Part shown: one piece after another, positions 1 to 14,200 of the stretch
Position numbering within the stretch: the first letter of the stretch is position 1
Layout of the letters: each line of letters begins with the position of its first letter
NCBI RefSeq assembly: GCF_028858725.1
Contig: NC_084762.1
Location: 11,417,374-11,481,373 of the forward strand
DNA from: Colius striatus
Lineage: Eukaryota; Chordata; Aves; Coliiformes; Coliidae
Reading direction: 5' to 3'
Length of the DNA stretch: 64,000 nt
Translations under genes and position numbers: made by a program
The notes under the pieces: generated by a model
Databases searched by the model: none
What the model was told of the DNA's origin: nothing
What the model saw: only the letters and a program-made list of their open reading frames with translations

Positions 1-513
1 GCCTCTTTTGGCTTTATTTTTCTTCTACAGATTCTCTAGCAATAATAAACACGAACAATAAGGGGGCAGCTTCTCTTCAGGAAGTTTGTATATGCAGAAT
101 ATCAATGATGGATAGAGCTCATCCTGACCTAGAAGAAAAATATAAAATTGGCATATGTGTATTAAAGTTGTGGTGATTTCCTTCCCACCCCCTTGTCCTC
201 TTTTTTGTGTGTTTTTACAAATAACGTAGTAGGAAATACGGTAAAAAATATATTTATGCAGGTCAATCACAATTTGCTCATGGTGTTTCAAACTGTGAGA
301 GTATTTTTTTGCAGCATATGTAAAACAATGCAGGCTATAAATCTCTTAGTGTGATACTCATTGATGGTACATTATGTTTTCATGGATATTGATAGTGGAG
401 CAAAGTTAAATAAAGATTGTTAGGTGTGTTGAATCTGGAAAGACAGTAAGAAAAGTTTTATACCTCTGGATATCAGAAATAGGTCAAAGTGACAGATACC
501 ACTGAATCATTTT
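1..513. other. Non-coding, nothing recognised
   Basis: AT-rich DNA far downstream of CDH18. The 88-codon open frame on the minus strand (291-25) shows no family features. Confidence 0.6.
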
Positions 514-665
514 GCCCGGGGTGGTTGTGCAGTCTTCGTCTGTGGAGATAGTTAAAATCTATCACAGAGCTGGACAACCTGCTGTAGCTGATCCTGCTTG
601 AGCAGCAGGATTTGACTAGATCACCTCAAGAAGTCCCTTCCACCATAAACAGCTCTGTGAATACA
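514..665 (+). mobile_element. CR1 LINE 3' end fragment
   Basis: The segment reads like the CR1 3' end: gtggagatagttaaaatcta, then acaacctgctgtagctgatc, cctgcttgagcagcagg and gactagatcacctcaagaag, ending with a decayed ctctgtgaatacagaat tail. It is strongly diverged and 5'-truncated. Its ACCTGCT...GACCCTGCTTGAGCAGG-like wording belongs to a different CR1 subfamily from the copies carrying GTCACACAGGAA. Confidence 0.78.
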
Positions 666-3600
666 GAATATCATTATATATTTGATTTTATTTTTATTTT
701 AGTGATTGAAGATATTTATTTAAGTGTATAATTTAGTTAATATTAAATAATTAGTAATAAATGTGTAATATCAAGTACAGCATTGATTTACACTGTAAGA
801 ACTTTATGCAGTTCTTTAAAAAATCGCTGCTAGGAATAATTGGAAGATATTAAATCATTTGACACAGCTACCTACAGCAAAAGTACTCAAAAAATGTTTC
901 TTCTATTTCTCTATAACAGTTTGCTACTAGATATTTGTTATTAGACATTGGTATCATATAATCTTTCATTGTCATTTACATAATCTACTTCAGTCTGTTC
1001 TGTGGAGCAAGACTTTTCTATGGCATTACCAAACAATTTTTGGCCGCAGTCACGCATGATCCATCAGACTATGGCATTGCCTGTCATCAGTTCTATTTAT
1101 TTCCTTCAATGTTAAGTCCTGATGCTACTCAGTTTTGGTAGTATTGGCCTATCTCCTGACAGCTGCATACTTGAATGCTCATTTTATAGTTGGGAATTTG
1201 CTACCATTTAGAAAATTGAAGTTGTTCCACTAAAAAGCCCAACCTGTAGTTTCCCTCCACAAGCCTTGATTCTGTGGCACACTTGAATGTGGTATCCATA
1301 TTACATAATAAGAAACTGTATTGACAACCCCACCTTTGAAATGGCAGACATGTTTTTTCTTTTGCAATACTGATTTTTCTGCTAGAACAGATAAAGGTAA
1401 AAGGATATTGGGAAAGATTAAGTAATAGATATTGCTCACTGCGTTCTGACTCTGCTACCATAGAAAATTAGCTGAATCACAAATACAGTGTACAATGCAG
1501 AACAAGAACATACATGTTTTATCATATTGTACTTTGGTAATAGTGAAGGTGTTTTATATGTTATATGGGTTTTTTTAATTAAGATAAATCTTACAAAGAC
1601 AGTCTCTAGTTGCAAGAGCAAGCACTGCTAAGAGAAATTTCCTTTAAATAGTGTGTATTTACTTCTGAGCAAATACAGACCATTTCTGGCAAAGAGTAAA
1701 TTCCAGGTGCATTCTTTAAAGTTAATTTAACAAGGCTTTGTTCTAGAACAACAATTTTTTTCATAGCTGACTGCTGGTAGGATTATGTTTATGTGATAAC
1801 TGACAAGAGAAAGATGTGCATTGAATTCCTGGCAAGAAGCAAATGCAGGTTGCAAACATTTAATAGGGCATTTTTAATTATCAGTGAGGAGGATGTGTAC
1901 AGGTGAATTCCTGCTTACACACATCCTGTATGGTGCCAGGCAATACAATTGTCCTCTTGAAAGAATTTAACTAGAGAATTTATTCTGTAGGATAGCATAA
2001 TAAAAGATTGCATTTTGTATGAGAAAACAAAAGTAAAAAATAACCTTAGAAGTCAGAATACATATTTATATAGACAAGAATATGGGGGTTTTAAATATAA
2101 ACTAACATTATGTGAAAAAAAAGAAGAGAGAAACAGTGTAGTCTCAATTATGATGTTAAACTAGTCTACAGGTGTAAGGTAATTTCAGTTGCTTGATTAT
2201 GGTAAATAGCAACAGGAGGTTTTTTAATTCAGATAGGATAATTTGGCTTTATATAGCTAAAGAGGGAAAGAATTTGATTTTTTTTTTCACCCCATTAGTA
2301 GTACTCATTTCTTTTATTTCTGTTGTGTAGAGTTATTTTCACATGGAGTGAAAGTACTGTTGTCATGAAACAGCGTTGTACTTTTAATAACAGTCATTTA
2401 GACAGATTCATACTTCTTGCTGTGCACAAATGGCTCAGCAGTGTCATTTCAGGACAGTGTAAGCTAAGGGCTGTGTATAGTCACATCAACACTTATGAAG
2501 CAGAAAAGACTTTATGACTGCAAGTATCTACTACACTGTAGGGATGAGTTTGCTGTCTCAGATGCGTGATTAGTCAATTCACAGAGATGAGGTAAAACCT
2601 GGGCCCAGTATCCTGCTGGTATATAATTTTGGAATTGCTGGGCAAATTAAAGAAGGATTTTTTGTGCAGTAGTGTCATTTATTAAAAATAAAGCAGGGAG
2701 AGATAATTTTCAGGCCAATTTGGAGGATAACGAAGTCTTAATTAAGGGGGTTTTGGTTATCTAAAGAAGGAATCAATGATTCCAAGCAGAAAATTTATCA
2801 GAGTGATCAAGTCAATAATAAAGTCTGCTCTAAGATCATGGCTAGCTGTGAATTTCACCCACTTCATGTTTGGAAGGGTTAATGTGACCCCTATCCATTT
2901 AAATCAAACATTCAAATCCTAACACAATGCAATAGGCAGAAAGCAGACTTCTCAATTATCAGTATAGGAGTGAAAGCCAAAGCAAGGAGAAAAAGACAAA
3001 TGTCCTTCAAACATTTGCATGGGGAATATATATATCCTTGGGTCAGAGGGAGAGATGTGTTTTGGTTGTTCCCATGTGGTTTGATTGTTTCTCTGAGAAA
3101 TGTTACAGTGTATAATATACAGTTCATCCAGATGGACCTGCCACTTTTACCACTCACAGTATTCCTTCACTTCTCTCTGGATGAGTTTATAATGATTTGA
3201 TAAATAGATTTATTTTAGTGTTTATCCTCCTGAAGTGTTTGATCCCTGTCAGATGCACTGGAAAAGTTCATAGCAAAGCAAAACAAGTTCTTTTGTTTCT
3301 ACTCAAAATTTAGAAACTAAATTTGCAAGAAATATATAAATGTCCTAACAGGAAATTCTATTCTCAGTGATTTATGGAAAAGAGTCACGAGGCAATAAGC
3401 TCTCACTGCAATGTGCAGTAACAAGGAGGAAAGATGACTGAAGACATATTTGGTTAACCTAAATAGAGAAAACAAATACTTTATGTGCCCAGGAGGCTTG
3501 AGACAGAGAATACTTAGAGAAAAAGAAAACAACACAAAAAACAAACCAAAAAACTCCCACAATATTTAATGATACAAAGCAGCAGTGGCTTTAATATCAC

Positions 3601-6487
3601 AGCTGTAAAATGATAGAGTAAAACCAAACAGGAATGTAGGGGAAAAAAAACCTCTCTTGCTTTGTCCTCTGTATTATTTGACCTGATTTAGAACTGTGGG
3701 TTAATTTCTGCCTTGCTGCTTATGCAGATGGAAGTACACAGTTTCCCTCACACTTATCTCCTGCAGATTGAAAGAACGAGAAGATAAGTAGGGAAGCACA
3801 GGTGCTATTTTGACTTCTTTTTGGAAGGGCTAAGTGAATGGGCTGTGCAAAGTATAGGAAGAACCTGAGCTTTCTAACTTACTGGGTAGCAAGTCTGATG
3901 TTAAAGTCAGCACTCAGTTTAGTCCAATTATAAAGATACTTTTAACTATATCCAAGTTGAGTTTTCTTTTTGCTCTGTATACTTTACAGAAAATCTTTAA
4001 TGATGCATCAGTTGTTAATCTTGCATTCCTAGTGGGCAACAAACATTAATGGTGTGCACAAACATTAATGGCTATATTAAACTTGGATTCAGAGGGCTTC
4101 AGTTGATACACACTCAAATATGTCATGGGGAAAGAGAAGAAATGTTAAATGCTGGTCTGAGAAAACAGAGGAAGTCATAAACCAGTTGAATGTGAGATAG
4201 AATACATATGGCATAATTTCATAAAGTAAAATTAATCTAGAATTTAGCTTTTCTACTCTTACTCAATGAGAAAATTATCCTTTTTTCCCCCCTCTTCTGT
4301 TTCTTCCAAAATTCTTTGTGTTTTGGATTTTGCATTGTCATATATGTATCATATATTGAACTATTTCTTCATGCTTGATTATAGAGTAACAAGTCGCTGC
4401 TCAGCCTAAAAAATGACGAACACTGGATTGATTCATTGTACATACTTTTTGGGTCTGAGTCAAAGCTCAGCCCAGGTTCATTGAACAGTTTGTAGTAAGG
4501 AGTGGAAGAAGGGTGAGAAAGAGGCAGAGAATGGAATAGGGGTGGAAGAAAACTCAAAATGCTTCATTTTGATATTTCAACTTGCTGTTTCCAAATGAAG
4601 TCATGAGCACATTATTGGTAAAATGAAAAAAAAAAACACCACAAAAACTAAACAAACCAAATACCAACCAACAACAAGAAAACAAACCAAAAAAAATCCC
4701 TTAAATTTTAGCTCCTGTAGAAAATATTTACTTAGAGAATTATGTTTTGAAGGAGATAGGGAGAATGCTGTTTTGTGTAAGTAAACAGAAAGTCTTTGTA
4801 TTTGCCCTAAATAGTTATATTTTAATAGAGTTTTTTTTTCTTTTGTGCAGCAGATGGATCAACACCATCAGTTACCTGCACAGCTCTACCTGCAAAATTA
4901 ATGTTGTAATCTTAATGCTAGAAGCCTCTTTCTTCCATAACTAGCACGGTTTGGGTATTCTTATTAAATTGCATACATTGCAGTAGAAGATGTAAAATAA
5001 TATGGCTACATTGCTTAATCTTGCAGAAATTTATTGCAATTTAAAGGTATCATCTGGTGAAACTGATTTGAATACTGTGGCTTTCAGATGAGACACAGAG
5101 AAAGTGAGGTGTAAAGGTCCTGGGTTTTGGTCAGAAGCAGCATTATATTACATCATCCTTTATTAGACTGTAGAACACAGGACTCACCTGGGTAGCAGTG
5201 TTAAAAGTAAAGCTTGATATCTGGAATTTAGCTTGATCAAGTTCTTTATATAACTAAGGGTATGGAGTATGCTTTGGCTTGATTGTGATGTACAGCACCT
5301 AGCTAGACAGCTGGCTATATTTATCATTGTTCTAGCAACAAAATTAATTCAGAATGAGAGTGTGCCATAAAGTCCTTCCTGTTAAATTATCTATAAAACA
5401 ATATTAAAGGTGATTTTGTTTGTAGTGCCGGAACAGTAGTTTTCATAACAAATTACGCCTACATAAATGAAACATTCAGCTTGAAGTCTGAGGCACAAAG
5501 AAAAGCCTTGTTTGGCTTCAGGCTCTCATCACTGTAATTGTTGAAACTATAAATTTATATGAAACTACATAAATTAACATGGACATAAACCCTGGGAATT
5601 TCAAGCTGACAGTTTTACCCTCCTGAGAAATGCTATTGGAGATTGTTGCCTTAAGACAATTTCTGCTTAGAGTCACCTCATTGTCTAACTCCTACTGCTT
5701 TAATGTTTTGGATTGGGGATAAAAAACCAATCATTTTTGCAGAGGGAATCTAGAAGGCAGCTCATACTGTTGATAGTTGATGTGATGCCTGGTTCATTGG
5801 TTGGACCATTGCTAAGAGTCCAGTCTAATGCTGAATTAGTAGCAGTACAGAATAACTGTAACTGGTTTCCCCAAACCATCTGACTCTGAACCTGTCCAGG
5901 TGGTCTACCTATTGGTGGATCCCTCAAGCAATCACAGTAATGTCTCACAAACAATGAGGTAGTGATGCAGTCCTTCCCTTTCTTACGTATTTCTTTGTGT
6001 CCTGCCAGAACAGGGAGGAAACGGGCTTCTTTCTTACACTTTTCTAATTTCAAATACCCCTTTCCAAACACCTTCTGTCTTTAGAGTAAATGATGACAAA
6101 AGCCTTAAAGCAATAAGTGCTGCACTGAGTATTATTGAAACTGAGGTTTTGTTTGGTGGCTTTTAATGACATCAAAACAGGTAATTGTAACTAGTTGTCT
6201 TGAGGTGCCTCATGATTATTGTAGTTAAGAGGAGGATTTACTTTAAAAGAGAGCAGAAAAGAGAATGGCCTGTTCCATACAGTGGTTGAACAGTCTTTTT
6301 CATTTCCTTGGTTTACAAAAGGAAACTAATGCAAGGCATAATTTCCATAGTAGCTGGTCCAAGCTACAGCCACTGATTACTATGGGATCCTTGTTGGGGT
6401 ACTCTTCTCTACAATTGCCATACTGTCTTAACGAAGGAATTTGCTATCAGGTTGTTTGTTCCATAGGTTTAGCTAACTTGGGCACAT
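666..6487. other. Intergenic AT-rich stretch without recognised genes
   Basis: There are only short chance frames, an A/C-rich simple stretch at about 4626-4690, and the small duplication near 4050. The longest frame (123 codons, minus strand, 6071-5700) matches no family I know and has no visible promoter or splice context; it is discussed as a finding. Confidence 0.55.
4039..4071 (+). repeat. Short direct duplication, 19-base period
   Basis: ACAAACATTAATGG occurs at 4039-4052 and again at 4058-4071. This is a minimal tandem duplication with a diverged spacer. Confidence 0.6.
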
Positions 6488-7155
6488 TCACAGAATCAGA
6501 ATCACAGAATCTTAAGGGTTGGAAGGAACCTCGAAAGATCTTCTAGTCCAACCCCTCTGCCAGAGCAGGGCCACCTAGATTAGGTCACACAGGAACTTGT
6601 CCAAGTGGGTTTTGAGTGTCTCCAGGGAAGGAGACTCCACACCCCATCTGAGCAGCCTGTTCCAGTGCTCCCTCACATGAACAGTGAAGAAGTTTTTCCT
6701 TATGTTTCTTTGGAACCTTTTGTCCTTCCAGTTATACCCATTACCCCTTTTCCCACCATTGGACATCACTGAGAACAGCCTGACTCCATCCTCCTTACAC
6801 TTGTCCTTTACATATTTTTAGTCATTAAAGAGATCACCTCTCAGTCTTCTCCAAGCTAAAGAGCCCCAGCTCCCTCAGCCTTTCATCATAAAGGAGATGC
6901 TCCACTCCATCATCTTGATGGCCCTGCACTGAACTCTCTCCAGCAATTCCCTGTCCTCCTTGAACTGAAGGGCCCAGAACTGGACACAATATTTCAGATG
7001 TGGTCTCACAGAGGCAGAGTAGAGGGGAGTGAGAACTTCTCTCGACCTACTGCCCACAGCCCTTCTGATACCAGGATGCCATTGGCCTTCTTGGCTACGA
7101 GGGCACATTGCTGGCTCATGGTCATCATGCTGCCCACCAAGACCCCCATTCAACT
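6488..7155 (-). mobile_element. CR1 LINE, 5'-truncated, with remains of the reverse transcriptase C-terminus
   Basis: Read on the minus strand, the copy ends at about 6488 in degenerate 8-bp tail units (gattctga, tgtgattc). It contains the CR1 3' sequence with CACACAGGAACTTG on the plus strand. Two open pieces translate to the end of the CR1 ORF2 product: [19 protein letters not shown] (7153-6875) and NIRKNFFTVHVREHWNRLL (6769-6575). They lie in different frames, so the copy is dead. It is about 670 bases long, the longest minus-strand copy in the window. Confidence 0.93.
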
Positions 7156-7794
7156 GTTTACTAACTCTCAGATGTATCTATTTGAAATATTGTGGCAAAG
7201 GGTCCCTCTGCCCTTCAAGGCCAACGTGCCTGTATTTATTTGGATTTTCTTGGAAATATATATGCTCAAACCAAATTGTTAAGTGAAATTGCCACTTCTT
7301 TTTTTGGTTTTTATTTTTCATTATTGGAAACCAGGATTTTCTTGTGATTGCAAAAGTTGCCTTTTGACATAAAAAAATATCATTACAAATTCTTATTTAG
7401 AAAATGTAATTAATCTATAACATCTTTTTGAAACTCATTTCAGTAATCCAAGCAAAGCATAAGAAAATTTTAGGTATCTTTCCTGAGTTAATGTTGATAT
7501 CAAGGAGCACTTGGAAAATTTTGTAACTTCTCCCACCAAATTAAGATGAGAATAATTTTGAGAATTATTATTATCTTTCCTACTTTTTTTTTTCAATTCA
7601 TTAAAAATTATTACCTGTCTTTTAGTCTGTCTTTGGAATAAATAATGTGAAACAATGAAAATTAAACTAAACAGTAAATGGCTAAGATAACTGTCTCATA
7701 ATAAAATTGTTCCCTTTTAAAATTAACTGTTTGTTTAGATTACCATTCTGTAAATGTGAAAGTCATGGTGAATTTTACATTTTTCTCTCTCCAG

Positions 7795-8268
7795 GTTTGC
7801 TAAATGTCCTGCTGTGATCTTCATTCTTCAGCACCTTTCCAAGTGGAGTTGACTGGGTTATTGCTTGGACAAGGCTAATTAATCCCTGAAGCAACAACAT
7901 AGTGCCTCTTGTCTGTGTGCTTTACCTCCTGCCCCTACTTCATTGCTTAAAGCAGTAGCCATCAGTGGTGGTCACGATGCTGCATCTGGTCAAGTTGGAC
8001 TCTGGAGAGACAGGTAACAACATGGTACAGAAGGGCTATAAATCTTACTCAACAGCTGCCGTCTAAGTGGACTATGTGTCAAATACATCCGGTACTCAAA
8101 TATGAGTAGAAGTCAATCATCTTACTCCATAATGAGAGGACAGCACAAGGCCAGTTGAGCTCTCCTGCATGGCAATGGGCTGCACACCAGGATCTCCCCT
8201 TCAGCATGGAAACACCTCTCAGGGTTACTTCTGGAGTTTCAGAGACACCTTATCGCGTCAGAGACTTG
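7795..8268 (+). other. Exon-like segment of unknown identity
   Basis: This 474-base stretch is less AT-rich than its surroundings. It is preceded by a strong acceptor (ttttacatttttctctctccag) and followed by a strong donor (gtaagtga). It has no long open frame. An ATG at 8206 opens a short frame (METPLRVTSGVS...) that crosses the donor. It may be an exon of a long non-coding RNA, a 5' exon of an unknown transcript, or chance. I do not recognise it as a repeat. Confidence 0.2.
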
Positions 8269-11200
8269 GTAAGTGAATTGGGAATAAGCATGTTGAAGCT
8301 TTGAAATGTTAGGTGAGATAAAGTGTTGATTGTGTACACGTAGTCCTTTGCACAGAAGGTTCCATTCTGAATCTCATGACTCAAGGGAGGAGCTCCCTGA
8401 CAACTTTTTCTGACCCTGTCCTCTATGCAGCAAATATCAAGTGAACAGCGCTGTTGAATCTTGTTAAACCACTGTTGTATTTACTACCAAACTCTTGTTA
8501 AATTGCTATTTTATATAAAAAAATATATAGTTTCTTCTCTCTTACAAGTGAATCACATCACTCCATCCATGATAGCATCCCATCCAATAACTGCAGGCTG
8601 AAGGTTGCATGAGTAAATGAGACTAAATCTTCTGTTATTGGACTTTAAATCTACACACCTCTAAGACGTTCATTTTCTCAGCATCTTTCCCTTAGAGAGG
8701 CTATTCATTCTAGCAAAGGTGAATGAATCCTGTTTCTTCTATTAAGAGTAATTGGATGCTACATTCTTCAGCTTAAGCACATGACCTTGGGATATTTGTT
8801 AAGCAAACATCCAATTATGCTCATCTAAGGTGTTAATAGTAAAAATAATATTTGGTTTAAATGTCAACCAGAACTGAATATAAACTTTCTTTGTGGATAC
8901 AAGCTTCTGTCTACAAAAAGTAAATACCAATATTTTTATCTTCTACTTTACCAAATAACTACAGTTCTTACTTAAAGGTCAATTCTTTGAAATTATTGGA
9001 TAGTTCACATGGAACTATCACCTCTCGTAGGGCTTTATTAGAATCAGTGTACTATATTCACTGAGGACCTTACACTCTTGTATGATATCACATTGCCCTC
9101 AATGATATGTTTGAAAAACAGTAATAAAAATCTAGTGACAAGGGAGGAAAAAATGCCTGTCATTCTTCAGGCTTACCTGGCACAGTCCCTATTATAAGTT
9201 AGAAAATCCTCAAAAGCAAGCTTTATCAGATGCCAGTTATCTTCAGAGTCTCTTTAAACAGATTGGTGAAATGTGGGAAAGATTTACCTACATATTCTTT
9301 AATTATAGTTGGCAAACATATTGGGGAAAAGTATGGTACTTCTCTGTAAAACTCACTGAGTATGTAATTAGGAAGGGGAGATCTTCAAAAGATCATCCTG
9401 AGTCTAGGCTGGCAGCTCTCTCAAAAGAAAAGTTGGCATAAATAATGATGCTAGAAAGTAATGCAGTTAAAATTGTGTGGGCTCATGTCTCTCTGTAATT
9501 CTCAAATAAGCAAATGAAAAGCATATGTTAATCATGGTAGGAACACTGCAGACCCATGTTACTTTTTTCAATAACCTTTAAAAAAATAAAAGAGAAAAAA
9601 GTAGTTCAGTAATCTTTAGATTATTAATTCTGGCTCTGCAGATCGTGTCACCTTCTGAAGACTGTTGGAGTTAGTTTTGCTAAATGGGAAATGAGTTCAA
9701 GACAAAAAAAAGTTGATATTTACCGAATTGTCTATTTAGTCTTACATCAACTTAATCACAGAATTTCATTTTAATATTCATAGTGGTGGTAGGATACATC
9801 TAAAGTTGTGCCACACCATCGTACTTGATTACCCCAACTGTATCCATAAATTCTATTTGTCATATGTGAAAATTTTCAAGTGCAAAACTAGATAATGAAA
9901 ACCAGGGCAGAATGCCTCATTCAAAATGTATGATTATTTCCTGGTAGTTACTGTTAGTATTGAGCATAAACAGGTTCATTAAAAAGTACTGCATCTCTTA
10001 GCAGCCTAAAACTGATGCAATAAGCTATAACAAAACAGGCAAAGCATGAAAGTATAGATATGAGAAGCAGGGACAAAGAAGTAAATACTGTATAGGATCT
10101 GACTATTACAGTGGGACTTGTTACTGAAACTAGACTGAGCCACCTAAAGAAGAAAAATGAGAGATGGTATTTTACACTTATCAGTCTTTATAAATAACAG
10201 TAAGATAACAGCAATGGTATACTACGGTATAACAGTGACAGGATGAAAAAGGAAGACTGAAAGTGATGAGAGAAGTAAAGAAAGACAGTGAGAAGAGTTT
10301 CATGAAAGCCTGAGTAAGATAACAAAGATGAGGGACTGACTACTTTTTCTCAGAGGCTGATTATTTGCCCATGAATGTATCTTAGGGAATAAGAAAATTT
10401 TCTGGAAAGGAAAAATTGTAGGTAAATATCCATGCACCTGTTTTTTTTTCTCTAACTCACTAGCAATGAGTGTTGTAGTTTTTGTTCATCATCTCAACAC
10501 CCCACCCCAACTCTATTGCTGGTTACATACTTGTTTTAAAACTGTTGAGTTGTATTTGTCAAAAGAGAAGAAATTCTTGCTGATGCTAAAAGATAATTTG
10601 ACACGGGGACAACAAAAGGGCCTTTTTCAAAAGAGTTACTTTTCACATAGCTAGAAGGAACCAGAAGGGACCATGAATGTATTGCTTTTAACTAGTTCAG
10701 TAAGTATTAAAAGTATTATCTATCGCTGAGTTGAAGACAGAATAAGTAGAATGTGCTGGACTAGAAATGGAAAGTAAACACTGAAGGAGAAAGGAATGAA
10801 TAAAAAGGAGAGGTGTGAGATTTACATAGTCTGATAGATATGAAGATAAAGTGACAAACATAGTGCTTAGAATACAAGGAAAACTACTGTCAGGCAGACT
10901 GTATTTAGAGTATAATTCTGACAATGTTGAAACTCTGGACTCTTCTGTTTGGTGCACAGAATTTCATGTAAAGGTATCCATTACTTTGTTGTGCTTTATC
11001 TAATGACTTTGAAAAAGTATGTTCCCTAAGTAGTGAATACTTGTTCAGGTCATGGAAGATGTATGTATGAATCCTTGGATTAGGTAACTGAATGATCCTT
11101 ATGAGTAATGCATAAGGATTGTTTTGTTTACTCTCAGTCTTACTGATTGGCTTGATTAAGACCGTGGTCTTGCATTATTAAAATTGCATGGTTACTTACC

Positions 11201-14200
11201 ACTGATGTCACTACGTGTGGCTTCAAGTCCCTAAGGTAGACTCATCAGTACACGCTGTGCAGAAATAGAAATACCTAAATGAATCTGTACTGTAGAATCT
11301 ACATAACCCAGGCTTCTGGAATAAATGGTTTTCTATCTAAAATATATAGGGAGTTTCCATATATAGCTTTAATTGATATTAAAGTTTATTGCTTAATTTA
11401 AGAAACTACTTGCTTTCCACGTATACCTTAAATATTCCTCCTCAATCACACTGTGACTGTTAGGACCTGCTGCTGAATAGTTTCTGAAATCTGAAACTTT
11501 TCCACCTTCTTCTCTATTGGCCTTCATGATTTAAATTCATAAACCATGTAGAAAGCATGTGGAAGGATTTGACAGTACTGCAGATTCGTGATTTTGCTGT
11601 TTCTCACTACTAACGTTTTCCTATTAAAGACGTAGACATTTAAGTGAATTACAGTATAGACAAACATGACTGAATTAACACTCAGTCAAAGAACTTAGAG
11701 AAATGAAATGTGAACTGCAAGCAGACCCAAACCCTCTTTCTCATTCTTGTAGAAATAAGTAAAGGTGAGGTGCTCTTTCATAGAGAGCTGCAGTGTAAAA
11801 ATGTTTTGTACTTGTGGCCTTGTGTCTTTCTTCAGGAGAACACCACTTTGTAAATGACTTTAAGAAATGTTTAAGTTTTCTGACAGTAGGATGAAATCTG
11901 AGATCACGAATGTTGTTCTAGATTGGTGTATTTTGGCATAGCTAAATACTAATTTAGACCATCCTAGTTTAAGCCCATAAAACTTGTGTGATAGTCTTTC
12001 TTGGATTCATCAAAACAAGCAATGTATAGTTTCTACATGTGTGAATACACGTGTACATTTTGCCTTTATGCACAGAGAGAAATAGTCTGTTTGTGTTATG
12101 GGAACCTTATTGTTAAGAACATAAGTATTTAAGTTGCTTTAAAATAAGATTTTGTGCTTGTTTGCCTAAATACGTTTGTCTGAAAATGCTCGAAAAAGAA
12201 AAGCTTGTTGATAAGAATCATGGAAGTGGGAAGGAAGGGCAGAGGGTAATTACCTTTGTAACTAAACAATTCCTAACAAATAGCTTGAGTAACTGTAGTA
12301 TTGCTCTGAAACTGGACAAGAATAGTTTTCAACCCATTTTTTTTTTGTTTGAAGAATTTCATCTATAATTCACAGGAAAAAGTAGGTATTGCTGATTGGG
12401 AAAATCTAAAACAAAATACCTTTGAGAAGTGTATTACCACTGATGAGTAGTACCATTTCACTTTATTTCTGTTATTTTATTTTCACACACATTAAGTACT
12501 TCCAAAAATTAATGCATTTTCCTCCTTCCTCTGAGGTATTTTTTTCTCAGCTTGAAAAGAGAAGCAGTCTCAGAGAGGTTTGTGTTATTGAACAAGTAAC
12601 AAAGAGACGGATTGCCTGAATTTTCAGAGTCATTGCTCTAGAACCGAGGCTGGAAAATTGATAATGTGTTGTGTGGGGGGACTATGGCTACTCATAGCAG
12701 AAAATAAAGTTTTAAAAAGAAAAACAAACCCAAAAATCTCCAGAGAAAACTGAGAGGCAAAATAGTGGGATTATTTCTGTTTGCAGCAGATAGTGAATTT
12801 TAAGAGGCATTAAGGCAATTTGGATGTTTCTTTAGAAGGGTGTTATTTAGCTGCTAATGAACCTTCAAAATTAGCCATAGAAATCTAGAATTACTCTGTT
12901 TATCTTTAAACACTAAACTACAACACCTAAGGTAGCTACCTACTCACTCCAGAATTCTGCTATAATCAGCAGGCTTAAGATGAAGCTGCATTATGTATTG
13001 GAGGATCCTGTCTTGTTTCAGGGTAGAAAGGAGGCTAAATCATCTTTGTAAACTAGAAGCAAAGAGGAAAGCAATATGTGTAAATACCCTCCTCTTTAGT
13101 TTTTCTCTTTTTTTTCCTTCCTTGAACAAGCTTTTCTCGTGTGGTTTTAAATCTGCAGGTCATTATTCTTTTCGACACTCATTCTGGCATATTGATGGGC
13201 TTGTTTTCCACCGAGAAACAGTTTTCTCAGGATTCATTAATTTCTGAGGTGGAGAGTGAAACTGTTCTTGCTAAAGAAAGAGAAAAAGGTATAAATACTT
13301 GTATGAATATAGTTTTATAACATATTCATAACAGTTTTATTGTACTTTTAAAGTATTTTCTGTGGTGACACAAATAAAATGTTTCTTCAGACACATCATT
13401 TTTGATGCTGAAAGTCCAGGCTTGTTTGTGATTATGTGTACAATGGTGATAACTCCAGCTGTTTTACATAACCAGATTCTTTCTGCAAAGAGTATTTCAA
13501 ATCAGATTGTTAATCCCTATAGTTCTCTCTCCTCCAAGTTAGAAATTCTCTCCTACTGTCTGTTTTAACATAATAAAAAGCATTAAAAGCTTTTCTTCCC
13601 CATGTATAGCTAGTGACTACTAGTCCATCTTCCATAGCATCATAGTAGCCAGTGAGACTTCTAAAATGGAGCAGCTTCATGGTCCAATTTATCAGTGGGG
13701 TAAATGGGAAACAGTTAAGTTTTTTGACAGTGGGAGAAAACTCATTTTCATCTGGTGTTTGCCATCTACTTGTTCAATCTGACTTCAGATCTGAATGAAC
13801 AAACTTCTACCTTCAACATGATTTTGACTTGGAGAATTGAAAATATTATTGACGTATCCAAAATGCTTATGTGACAGCACTTTACAAAATCAAGACCAAT
13901 GAAAGTTTTACAAAGGCTTCTCATCTTTTTTTACTCTTACAAATCATTATTTACAGATACCATCACCATAGCAGGGTTCAGCAACAGCCATCTCTGCCTT
14001 TTGCGCTGCAGTTCTGTAAGATGATGTGCAACGGCTGCCTGATGTGCAACAGGCTTGCTGGATCCATACCCTGCCTTCTCTAGTGAGAAAGACGATTCTT
14101 CTTTTATCATCATTAAGAACTTTCTTCCTCATTGAGGCCTCTCTGGCAGTTATACAGTTAAATTAATCTTAAAAGCAAGCTGTCAAAACTCTAACTTGGA

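Noticed and set aside
6998..7286. Two overlapping plus-strand frames of 94 and 85 codons
   Set aside because: They mainly run antisense through the CR1 copy at 6488-7155.
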